Shown here piece by piece: positions 11,301 to 20,898 of a stretch of DNA of 64,000 bases. Below the pieces are notes generated by a model that ran no database searches, was not told the origin of the DNA, and saw nothing but the letters and a program-made list of their open reading frames with translations. Source of the DNA: Toxotes chatareus (taxonomy: Eukaryota > Chordata > Actinopteri > Toxotidae); the NCBI GenBank assembly GCA_016801885.1, contig CM028900.1, positions 6,417,501 through 6,481,500 of the forward strand, written 5' to 3'. The position numbers and the translations under genes are program-made. How positions within the stretch are numbered: the stretch's first letter is position 1; each line of letters begins with the position of its first letter.

Positions 11301-13765
11301 ATCCATAAGTTCAATGATTCGTTGCAAGTCCTCTTTTTTGGGTTCACTGTCCTCATGCTCTGACACATTGAGCTCAATTGCCTGCCCTCTGTTGGTTATC
11401 AGTGGTAGCGCTGTGTTCTCAGAGTCTCCCTCTCTGTCTTTGGTATGTTTAGACAAGCTGTTGACCAACATCCAAGAACTCTCACCCACTCCACTTTCAG
11501 TGCCCTTCCTTTTCACCTATAAGAGCAGATTGTTTCTTGTAAAAGAAAAACAAATAAATAAACTGAGAGAAACAGGCAATGCATTGTGCCCACAGCGTGA
11601 GAAAAACTAACCTTATGGACTGGACTGAATGAAGGGCTGTCGTGGAGGTGTTGTGTTTGACTGGAGGGGCTGCTCGGCCTGGGGCTGGGTGAGGAGTTGT
11701 GTTTGGCTGAAGAGCTGGGACTGTGGCTGGACTGAGTTGACAGGTGGGGTGGAAGCTCAGTGAGTACAGAGGTGGTGTGAATGCCGCTGTGGTTCAGACG
11801 CACAGACGCACTTTCCTGGTCCAAAGAGGAAGTACAGCGGTTAATAAAGTCCAGCTGTTTGCAGAAGTGGTTGAGGGGGAAACCTACGACATTGAGGAAA
11901 TCACCATGGACGTACTCCACCAGCATGCCACCGAGAGCCTGAATACCGTATCCGCCAGCCTTGTCCCTAACACACACACACACACACATTTTACTTACAA
12001 AGAAACATATACACTAAGAATGTCACAAAAATACTTGCACACATACACAAAAGGGTTATAAGTCTAATAATATGTGTATGTAAATGTAGAACATCCAACA
12101 ACATGCTCTCAATGGCCTGAGGCAACATCTAATTTTTTGTGGACAATAGTCCCAATAGGACAAGGCAAACACAGCTGGAACAAAACTCAAGCACCAAAGT
12201 CCAAAAAGCAACAGGTTCATGAACATCCAGTTAAATGACCTTCAGAATGCTTAGTGAAGTTACTACACACTAAGTGAAATCAATAGCTATTACATACGTG
12301 AAAGTTCATACTCACATGGGTTCACCACTATTGATGTACTCCCAGAGCATATCTTCTGAGAGATCAGCAAACTTCACCTTTGTTTCTTCGTAGAAGTCAA
12401 ACAACTGGTAATCCACTTCTTCGTCTGCATGTCAGGGAGTTTAAAAAAAACTTGTCTACTGATGGAACCACTGCATTTGGCCAGTAAAGCCTTCACATAT
12501 ACATTTAGGAAAACAGCATGAAATCATCCATTAGGCTTAACTGTTGTAACAGATTTGCTTCATTGTCTACAGAAAGTGAACTGAACCTTTAAGCATTACT
12601 CAGCTGAGACTCACTTTCTTTCTCATGACAGAGGACAACTGCTACACCAGTGAAGACACTGTGCTCTTTACCGCTCAAGCTAGAAGAAGAAAAAAAGAAG
12701 ACAAAAGAAAGAAATTGCAAAGGACAATTTTCAGTTTCTAATGTTAAATTAGACAGAAACCTTGTAAACAATAAAGACCTTGACAGCATCCTGTAAGCAT
12801 CATGCTTGTCCACTGGCTTCTCCAGAATCATGCCATCCACAGTCTTTGGAAAATGAAAAACAATGACCAGAGTGAATAACAAAAACACACAAATTTATAT
12901 TGCAGCTACTAATCAGATAAAATATTGTAAATAATTTCTTTCTCTTACCACAATAGTGTCTGCTCCAATTACAATGTCTGGAGTTTTCAAGTGTTTCTAA
13001 ACCAAATTAAGAGACAATATGTTGAAGAATAGTATATGAACGTGTAGGTCTAAAGGACAAATTTACTGTACATTGTTATAAGAAAAGGAGCTTAACTCAC
13101 AAAGGGCATCCTCCTGGCTACCTCCAGGGCTTTCTGTTTGGCTGTCTCAACCGCATACTCATAAGGCTCTTTGAAAAGCCCCTTGTCAAGCGTTTCTTTA
13201 AACCAGGATGGTACCACCTCAAAGCGTAAGCCCTGAGAAAAGAAGAAAGAAAAGAAAAGAAAAGAAGACGTACCACGTCACTAATCAATCATTCATTCAG
13301 CCCAGAGTTTCTTGACCTTAGTCCTATCACCATATATTGTTACTGTTATGTACAATCCTTTAAATTACGAGCGTGTGCTGCGCAATAAAATGAGTTGAAC
13401 TGATCTGACTTCATCTGATAAAACCACTGAGTCATGAAAGATTTACTGTACAGATATACATACTAATACCATTTCAATAAGAAAAAAAGAATGTCACACA
13501 ATAACTTCACAACTTTCTAACTGCTGGGGTGAGTAAGATTTTTGGGACCTGAAATATATATGAGAAGCAGAACCCCTTTCTTGTTCAATTTAACTAGTAC
13601 AATTTAATGTTTTACTGGAGAAATCAAGTGTGTAGCAGTTGTTCCTTTGAGTTAAACCAGAAGGAAACATACCGCATTGCGGAGAATCTCCAGTCTCCTT
13701 GGAGAGGCACTTGCCAGCACAACCAGTTTACCGGACAGCTTGGAAAGGACAGGGTTCAGCACCAT
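8110..13765 (-). CDS. asmtl: Acetylserotonin O-methyltransferase-like protein (Maf + methyltransferase fusion)
   Basis: The N-terminal Maf domain (about residues 13-215) is related to house-cleaning nucleotide pyrophosphatases. The C-terminal half (about 370-688) resembles melatonin-forming O-methyltransferase, although its own substrate is not established. Coding exons are 13765-13673, 13232-13101, 12996-12949, 12843-12779, 12679-12615, 12424-12316, 11966-11612, 11516-11283, 10355-10193, 10078-9879, 9765-9633, 9552-9412, 9256-9134 and 8315-8110. All phases match and give 688 residues (human about 621). Visible motifs are the Maf signature ASASPRR, VIGADTIV, the SAM-binding CDLGGCTGA, and RILHDW with the His-Asp pair near residue 600. 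Exons 7-8 encode an enlarged Ser/Pro-rich linker, which explains the extra length. The start follows MVLNPVLSKL, as in other vertebrates. An alternative last exon lies at 8741-8536. Confidence 0.95.
8353..8358 (-). terminator. Possible poly(A) signal (ATTAAA) for the proximal asmtl terminal exon
   Basis: The plus strand TTTAAT reads ATTAAA on the minus strand. It sits between the two terminal exons, about 180 nt past the stop of the proximal one, and could end that transcript. The motif is short and could occur by chance. Confidence 0.35.
8536..8741 (-). other. asmtl: asmtl proximal alternative terminal exon (version a, duplicated)
   Basis: This is a second complete terminal exon. Like version b it is exactly 206 coding nt, begins with two bases completing the same split Gly (GC here, GA in b), and has its own stop. 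Its 68 residues align without gaps to version b with about 25 identities by hand count (about 37%). Shared features are LLxxHGF-like, the NFLDA block and a final IK. It lacks the LVQTEG core, having SMGEGKQR in its place. The acceptor is 'gctgccag'. It cannot be joined to version b because each copy carries a stop. I infer an old exon duplication used as an alternative 3' end. The weaker alternative is a decaying copy, but the intact frame argues against that. Confidence 0.85.
10616..11135. mobile_element. Foldback/MITE-like dispersed element, copy 2 (in an asmtl intron)
   Basis: The left end, 'cagtttgggaaatactcttc' at about 10625, is mirrored at the right end by 'gtatttcccaaaatgtcaaa' at about 11113-11132, giving imperfect terminal inverted repeats. 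Inner parts contain the family blocks 'gctgtttccccttgtttcca' and 'agcacctctaaa'. It lies wholly within the intron between the exons ending at 11283 and beginning at 10355. It has no open frame of its own. Confidence 0.75.
11971..11988. repeat. (CA)n microsatellite abutting an asmtl splice acceptor
   Basis: A CA tract on the plus strand begins within a few bases of the acceptor of the asmtl exon starting at 11966. On the minus strand it reads as (TG)n and occupies the position of the polypyrimidine tract. Confidence 0.85.
13236..13268. repeat. GAAA-type purine-rich simple repeat
   Basis: Imperfect AAAGA/GAAAA repeats. On the minus strand they form a long pyrimidine tract directly upstream of the acceptor of asmtl exon 2. 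Confidence 0.7.
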
Positions 13766-13919
13766 CGTGGCCCTCTTGTCTAACTGCCCTTAAGGTGATA
13801 AACAGGGTTAAACATTACAGATGTGGCCCAGTGAACCCAAAATAGAGGACTTGCAGAGAATAATGTAACTGTTCAGTTGTGCAATTAATAAATAAAAACA
13901 GCTAATTTGATATGAGATT

Positions 13920-14130
13920 AATTCAATTCAATTCAATTTTATTTATATAGCGCCTTCCACAATCAAAATTGTCTCAAAGCGCTTTACAGAGACCCAGAGC
14001 CTGACCCCAGAGCAAGCACTTAAGGCGACAGTGGCAAGGAAAAACTCCCTTTAAACAGGAAGAAACCTTGAGCAGAACCTGGCTCAGATGGGGGACCCTC
14101 CTGCCGATGGCCGGGCTGGGTGAAAGGAGG
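13920..14130. mobile_element. Teleost dispersed repeat (SINE/MITE-like) in asmtl intron 1
   Basis: The repeat starts with tandem 'attca' units, then 'atttatatagcgcc', 'caaagcgctttacagagacc', 'aggaaaaactccctttaaac' and 'gatggccgggctgggtg'. I recognise this block order as a very common repeat in fish genomes, often found in introns and downstream of genes, but I do not know its class with certainty. No coding capacity. Confidence 0.75.
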
Positions 14131-14620
14131 AAATTAATAATTTATGTCATTTATACAAGAAACAATGCTAAACATTCAATGTGTTTTACATGCAATGTGA
14201 GGATTTGCTGCTTTCAAAGCTAACAATTTAAAGGAGTCCCTTTAGACTATGGGAGATTACTATGGACATTTTTTAGACTATTGTCTGAAATTTGATTGAA
14301 CTGAAAAAAAAAAAAAGTTATGGCCCAACATGTAATGCAATAATGCAGTCCAAGAGAAACTGCGCAGCTGTCAGTACTGTTAAAACAAACAATCAAACAA
14401 ACCTACATTCACTTTATTTACATTATGTTAGATGCATACATGCAGCCATGAAAATGAAGTTTCAGATTTTTCAAATAACTGTCTGATGCCAAATGTGTGC
14501 ACTGTGCCTACATAATCAATATGTGGTTACTTAAGCATATAATCTATCGATAAAGCATTCGGCCTACAGAGCTCACTACTCTCCTGCATTAATTATGTTC
14601 ACTAGGTGCTAGCTAATAGC

Positions 14621-14643
14621 TGATATAGCTAGTAGCTATATCA
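14621..14643. repeat. Short inverted repeat (stem 10-11 bp, 3-nt loop)
   Basis: TGATATAGCT, then AGT, then AGCTATATCA, flanked by a further C/G pair. It lies in the first intron of asmtl amid other 'agct'-rich sequence. No function is assigned. Confidence 0.7.
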
Positions 14644-14814
14644 GTTCGTAGCAGCTAACTTGGCTTGTTAACGCAACGTTACTGTGGGGTTTGGTTAACG
14701 AATTCACCCCCTAAAAGAAGACGCGCCTGCATAATTACAGTTATTACAAACAAAAAGAAGAACTTGTTTCACGGGTACAGCGTTATAGTACAGAAGATAT
14801 GCAGTTTAGCACTT

Positions 14815-14940
14815 ACCTGCTCAAGTTAGGGAAGCCTGACTGATAACGACTTGCCACTGACGACCAACGTGACAGCGCGTACGTGATGACGCCATTGACG
14901 TCGGCGGATCCACCAATCACACGCTCGTTAGAAGAAGCGT
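14815..14940 (-). promoter_or_regulatory. asmtl: asmtl non-coding first exon and likely core promoter
   Basis: On the minus strand a strong donor (gagcag|gtaagt) ends a non-coding exon at 14817, and the first coding exon has its acceptor at about 13788, upstream of the ATG at 13765. The 100 bp upstream of this donor are CpG-richer than the surroundings and contain cAMP-response-like TGACG/TGACGTC motifs (about 14885-14903) and a CCAAT box in inverted orientation (about 14913). This is typical of a TATA-less housekeeping promoter. The transcription start was not determined. Confidence 0.55.
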
Positions 14941-15006
14941 GTAGGGAGCAAGTGCTAATTACTACAACCAACAACAACAAAACAATAATGATAATAACAG
15001 TTATTA

Positions 15007-15016
15007 TTTATTTATT
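15007..15016 (-). terminator. Poly(A) signals of p2ry8
   Basis: Two overlapping TTTATT sites on the plus strand read AATAAA on the minus strand. They lie about 530 nt past the p2ry8 stop codon. They are less than 200 bp upstream of the asmtl first exon, so the two genes are tightly packed head to tail. Confidence 0.55.
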
Positions 15017-15546
15017 CATTCTGTCGAGAAGGTAAACAAAGCACATAAAAATAAAAAACAGGAACAGGAAACAAGTGAAGAAGGTGAATAGGAAACTATC
15101 GCCATTCACAGATTCACAGTACAGACTTTCTCTGAGACATGTACAGAGGTAATGTTAAAAATGCTAAAAGATGAGCTATGTTCAGGCAGTGAAGGCTAAT
15201 GTAATATAAACATGTTATGTGTGCATGCTACATGTTTTGGCAGAAAAGTAGTTATGATGCGTGCAGCAGATTTTAAAATATACAGATGATGAATGGTTTC
15301 TCACTTAAAAAAACAACAACAAAAAAAACATCCATATGGTAATAAATAAAGATTCTTTCAGGCAGTGAGACTTAGCTGCTGTCCATTTTCATTTGTTCTA
15401 CAGTGCACATAAAAACTGAAGTAAAATGATTTTGAAACTTAACAGTTGAAATGTCGTTGTAAGAGCCTGACGCACTCAGGGCAACCCTTAACACATTCTA
15501 CTTTACTTTCACTTCCTTTCTCACTCTTGTCTCACATTCCCTTTCT

Positions 15547-17145
15547 CTATGCTGTGGTACACTCTGCTGAGTACAACCTTTCTTTGTGCTCCATCCTCAT
15601 CGAGTCCACACTACTCAGGCTCTGCAGATTGATTATCTGTCTCAGCTTTTGTCTGAAATCCTTGGAAGCAAAGTAGTAAATGAAGGGATCGAGGCAGCTA
15701 TTCAGGCAGCTGAAACAGAGAGACAGTTTGTAGGCCATGTAGAGAGACTTATTGTAGAAGAGTCTCAGCACACTGTGAATCAAAAGGAGGATGTTGTTGG
15801 GTGCAAAGCAAAGGGTGAAGACCAAGAGAACAATGAAGGCCAAACGTATTGCTCTCCCTTTCTGGACAGTCTTGGAATCTCTAGCCAGTTTGCGTATGAC
15901 ACTGACATAGCAGAATGTTGTGACACAGAAAGGCAAGAGGAAGAGGACGAACACCATGCTGAAGAGGAAGGTTGCCCAGGCCGACAGAGAAGGGAGCATG
16001 TCTTTCTTCAGCATATCAAAGCATGTGGTAATCCCAAGTTCAGGAATGTCATAGGTCAGGTCTGTGGTCATCAGCGGGTACAGAACACTCAGGACTAAAC
16101 CCCACATAAGGAGGCAGCTGATGACAGCAATGGACTTTTTCTCCCTGGTCTGTCTGAACATCATGGGTCTGATGATGCCCAGGTAGCGGTCAATACCAAT
16201 GGCCATCATGGTCAGGATGGAACAGTACATATTGGTGTAGAAGATGAGGGTCATTAAACTGTAGGTGGATATGCAGAAAAAGAAAATTGATGATTATTTT
16301 TAATCACTGGTTATAGCAAAATGAATATTTGAAAAATAGTTTGACATTTCGAGAAATGTGCTAATTTTCCTCTTTTATCTTGCTAAAAGTTAGATGGGAA
16401 CATGGATACCACACTCATTTCTGGTCTGTATTAATCTACAGCTAGCAGATGGCTACCTTAGCTTAGGGTAAAGGCTGGTAAATGGCCTGGCTCTGTCCAC
16501 AGGTGGCAAAATCTGCCTCACAGAGGGCAGAAGCCCAACCCCCAATAACAAACAAGATATAAAATGTTAATTTGTGAACTAGGTTTTGGTAGGCAGATTT
16601 TTTTATTTTTATTTTTTTACTTTTGGACAGAGCTAGTGGTTTATGTGTTGAACATACAGATACAGGAGTGGAATTGATCTTCCCATCTAACTCTCGGCAA
16701 GAGCAAAGCAAGCAAGCAGATACAAGTATTTCCCAAAAAGTCAAACTATTTCAGTTGGTGGGCTGAAGTAGTTTGACTTTTGCACATAAACTGTGGATTT
16801 CTGTTGAAGGATACCCTCTATCCGTTAGGCAACATTATCCTGCATTCATAAAGAATACCTGCACATACTGGGACCCAGTTTCCAGTGGTATCCTTGTAGC
16901 TGGTAGGCAATCTGAAAGGGCAGGGCAGAGCCGAGGGCCAAGTCGGTGAGGGTGAGATTAATCATGAAGATGATGGAGGGAGTCTTGGGTGAGGTACGGA
17001 AGAGGAGCAGCCACATAGAAAGACCATTTCCCACCAGGTTAATGGCAGTGACGATCATGTAGATAAAAGAAATGATGATGCTGGTGTTTGTATTCTGAAA
17101 CAGGGACAGGGTGGCGTTGTCTATCTTGCTGATATTTCCTGTCAT
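15547..17145 (-). CDS. p2ry8: P2Y-family G-protein-coupled receptor P2RY8
   Basis: This is a seven-transmembrane receptor. The human orthologue couples to Galpha13, senses S-geranylgeranyl-L-glutathione and confines germinal-centre B cells. Coding exons are 17145-16859 and 16258-15547, giving 332 residues (human 359). Visible features are N-glycosylation sequons at Asn4, Asn10 and Asn20, TM1 with LVGNGLSMW, TM2 with NLTLTDLA, the TM3-start Cys95, DRY at 119-121, TM6 with CFAPNN and TM7 with CLDPFIYYFA. The split codon AG|T after Cys95 restores SLMTLIFYTNMY, matching the human sequence across the junction. The human coding sequence is intronless, so the coding intron is notable. The start at MTGNISK is conventional, but the frame stays open upstream through a splice acceptor (see the 5' exon entry). 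Confidence 0.93.
16335..16750. mobile_element. Foldback/MITE-like element, copy 3, filling the p2ry8 coding intron
   Basis: The left end 'aatagtttgacatttcgag' and the right end '...cccaaaaagtcaaactatt' are imperfect inverted repeats, with the first 11 bases matching exactly. Internal blocks ('gatggctaccttagcttag', 'ctggctctgtccacaggtgg', 'ctaactctcggcaagag') are shared with the two other copies. The element takes up about 416 of the 600 nt of the intron between 16259 and 16858. Confidence 0.8.
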
Positions 17146-18515
17146 GACTGGATGGGAATGGGCTCTAATCACCTGTGTGCCAGAGATTAACAAAAGCTTG
17201 TGAGACTTGTGGAGGAGTGTTCACTTTTTGTACAACAAACTGGTGGGCATGAAGCAACATGCTGTACATTTTAGTTTATGCAGGTCATGTAATTGTATTT
17301 GAAAGAAAACGTATAATATCATATATAATAGAATATCGAGAAAAAAGTACTCTAGACCTTATTCATAGAGATGCATGCCTTTGAATGAAAACTTGCAAAA
17401 CTGATTGCTGTCAAGGTGTGAAACAGATACTGGCACATTCATTTCAGGTTACATTGTGTTGATGTTTGTGCAAGAAGTTGGGTGGAGTTTTCACACAGGA
17501 AAAGGACACGCTTGATTTACGGCAGAGTGCCAACTGTCGCTCTCTGTAGCTTGTGTATAATCAAAGCGCAAAAGTGTGTAGAGAGTAGACTCATGGCAGC
17601 CTATGACTATATTAGTAATGGTTTAAATTAAGAGGCGAGGGAGAGCCAAATTTTATCTCAACACCATGAGATGGTTAACACGTGTTAACATCACAAGCAA
17701 GGAATACAACACTTTCACTTACGCATGGTGAACATGGTGGTGGTGGTAGGGGATTACCACAAAACCAACAGAGGTGAAATCATCATGTAGACATAATCAT
17801 TTTCAAGGGAAGTTAAGCAATGGAAAGTACACGATTACAATACGACAACAATCGGGGGCAGTATTAGGACAATCATCACCCTAAATACAACACTATTTTG
17901 GTAACATATCAGAAAAAAAACTTAATGTACAATGAAAATTAGCAAAGTGAGATTTTATGGGTGACAGTGTGGATATTTAATTGCTTTGTTCCCCTGAAAA
18001 ATTACAATTTAATTATTTTTTTTTATTATTTCTTCTTTCTCTCCAGATAATTGTATGTTGTACCACAGTAATGGGACCAAATGTTTTTATAGTCTATATA
18101 GATTTATGCTAGTTTTTACAGATATACTTTCATAACATATTTATAGGAGAAGTTACTTCTTCAGGCAAATAATGTGCTATGTCATTTATCCTAATGTTCT
18201 GGATCTAACTCAGTATTTAGTTCTTTGTGCTTAGGTGTTAAAAAGCAGAATAAAAACACTGTCAAAAAACATGACAATATTTTACGCTCTCTTTTGACTT
18301 ATGATATTAAGTCAGCTGAAACATCAAATGTTGACTGAAATGTCTTTGTTGTTAAAGTACACATAAATACAAGAAAATAACTCTTAAAAAAAATAAACTA
18401 TTGAGTAACTGACATGGTGTAGCTTAGGCCCAATTCAATCCAACTTTAACACCATAAATATATAAGATTTGTAGCTCTCCAGATAAACCTCAGTAAAAGT
18501 CAGTTGACAACTCAC

Positions 18516-18870
18516 CGATATGAACACAAAGGCGAACAAGACGGGAGGCAGGTAAGCATGTGAGCGCCAGTTACAGATGGGGGTACAGATATTGTGACTG
18601 CTGAGGAAATGGGGTTTGACCTTGTTAGAGAGCCAGAACAAGAGAGAGAGAGAGAGAGAGGAAACAGACCATGTGACAGCCTTCATCCTACCAACTGGAG
18701 TAACAGCGACGCATTAGATTTAGTCTTGGAATGACTCTTGCAACATACGTGTGGCTGAGATGCCATCATGGCTTTCTAATTCCTCAGCACGTGGTCCATG
18801 AATTATCTGTACAATCTCTACCCAGGTGTACACGTAGCTGTGTGAAATGTAAAAGGGCTTATAGGAAACC
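18516..18870 (-). other. p2ry8: Probable 5' exon of p2ry8 with an in-frame ATG
   Basis: On the minus strand an acceptor (ttctacacag) at about 18870 and a strong donor (atcg|gtgagt) after 18516 bound about 355 nt. Splicing to the acceptor just before 17173 (ctggcacacag) would join the p2ry8 coding exon. An ATG at 18686 opens a 57-codon frame to the donor. Across that junction it continues in phase through VIRAHSHPV into MTGNISK. The predicted extension has two hydrophobic stretches (LSLSLLFWLS, encoded by a CT repeat, and YLPPVLFAFVFIS). It could be a 5' UTR exon whose open frame is chance, or an alternative N-terminus. Transcript data are needed to decide. Confidence 0.45.
18640..18661. repeat. 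(AG)n microsatellite
   Basis: About 22 nt of alternating AG in the probable p2ry8 5' exon. On the minus strand it encodes the SLSLSL stretch of the putative upstream frame. Confidence 0.9.
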
Positions 18871-18939
18871 TGTGTAGAAAAACAATGAAAGTAACATGTT
18901 TGTGCCACTGAAAGCGTTTGAAATGACTGAAACATCAGT

Positions 18940-20715
18940 GCTTGTTATTTTCACTTGTACTTATCAATTATAGCACAGCTGTGATTTCCTGTTAGAACAT
19001 GACAAAGAAAATGCCAACGTTAAAAGATCCATACAGTATGTACCCTATATTCTCTACAACACACAGACTCCCACAGTTACACACACACGCGTGCGCTTTA
19101 TGAGAGTGTTGTTTTGAAGTGAAATCGTGAAGCGAGAAATCTTCGGCTTGTTATTCATGAGATTCACAAGATGTGTTCTTAGGAGTTTCCTGTTGATTAT
19201 GACACTTCTGCTTTATGTGGGTGACAGTGTAACAGTGAAGCTGCCTGTGAGATTATTCTGATTAATACCACAGAAAATAAGGAATTTAAAAAAACAATGT
19301 CATCGTGCTCAGCAACTAAAAACCAAGACCAACATACCACTGAACTTCACACTGAGGTAGCTCTGTGATGTCAGCTAAATTTAGAGAAGAAAGGCTGAAG
19401 GTTTTTTTTTGTCTTTGACAATCTGTTTTCAGTATGACTAGCAAAACATGTCTGCATCCTCTAATGCCCATGAATTCATAAACTACTAACTGCAACTGAC
19501 TCATATCTGCCATTTGTAAATGTGTACTATGGGAAATGCTGCAGAAAAATGCTGCCTCACCCAAACTGTCAGAGAACTCGTACAATGACTGTTGCACTGT
19601 TTAGTCTCTCATAACGGTAGAAGAGCTTTAATTTCTCACAACTTGAGGAGAAAAAAAAAAGATACAAGAGGTATAACGGACAAATGTTAGGGCATATGCA
19701 AAAATAATATAAGGCTTGTTGAGAAGACTACATTACATTATCAATATTTGTGGCTTTTCCATTGCATTTAATTGACAGAATTAATAAAAAGAAAACATGC
19801 AAACAGCAAAAAAAAATTAATCATCTTCACTGGTTTGAGTCATACTTTGCAATCTTTTATTTTGTTTCTAGGAAATGCTTAATAGAAATGTAGAGAATGT
19901 GTTCTTCCTGGCTCATGGGTGATCATGTACAAAGCTTTGCTCACAAAAAAAAAAAAAAAAATCTTGTCTCTCTTGTCTCATTTGCACAACACCTTAACAT
20001 AAAATGGATCAAATGTAAAAAGACACATAAGAAAAGGGAAAAAGCAGTAAAACATGTTGACATTGCCCTCTCAATCAATAATAATTCTTCCTCTCAGTCG
20101 CTCACCTTTACACACAAAAAATACACGCAGAATTTCCACTGTTACATTTTCTACATCCATTCTGTGTAAGTGCCACTTACATTATATTTTGTTTTAATAA
20201 AATCTATAGGATCATTAAAAACATCCAGTTTCAGTGGACTCTACAAAGGTTTAGTTCTGCTGCAGAGGATGAGATCATGGATTCACCAGCAAACTGTTGA
20301 TGGACACCACACGTGAGCTGCCTCTTACAGGGAAACACTTAAAGAACATGATGACCACAAGGAATGACACTGTACTGGCTCATGTGCCAAACTTTTGAGG
20401 ACACTGAAAACGAGCTAGCAGGAGGCGATTTAAAAAAAATATCAATCTGTGCATCTGCACCAAGATAGTGCGTGAAATCTGCCAACAACTGTGAGAAATA
20501 AAGTTAAATGTTGTGCTATCACAAAGGTAACTTCTATTGTTTGCACCTCTTCAGAGTATTTTTCAAACTGTTTATTCCAAAGATACAACCTAACAGTATA
20601 TTTTAACAGTTATTTTTAATATTAATCAGTGAAACACCTAAAATACTCAGCATGTCCTAAAAAAAAAAGTTCATGCTTCAGTAAAACAAAAACCTTGACC
20701 AACATTTAAAGCTCA
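18940..20715. other. Interval between p2ry8 5' region and upf3a 3' end
   Basis: AT-rich DNA with a short poly-A run (19944-19961). No supported gene or recognisable repeat family. The interval probably contains the p2ry8 promoter, but no core element is obvious. Confidence 0.5.
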
Positions 20716-20719
20716 GAGT

Positions 20720-20725
20720 TTTATT
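20720..20725 (-). terminator. Poly(A) signal of upf3a
   Basis: TTTATT on the plus strand (AATAAA on the minus strand), about 175 nt past the upf3a stop codon at 20899-20901. Confidence 0.7.
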
Positions 20726-20898
20726 ACACCTAACATGGATGAAACTTTCTAAAAAGCCTGTTTGCTTTTGAAGTGCTTTCTCCCTCCGTGTGGTATATTA
20801 GCCTTATAAGTTCAACACAACCAGTCAAACCTGTCACCACCAACTTATGCTGGGAAGCTGAATAATTTATTTGTATTTCCTCTGAACATCCAGACTGC

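Noticed and set aside
15586..16098. 170-codon plus-strand open frame
   Set aside because: It lies antisense to the transmembrane core of p2ry8. The minus-strand frame matches a known receptor, so this is its shadow.
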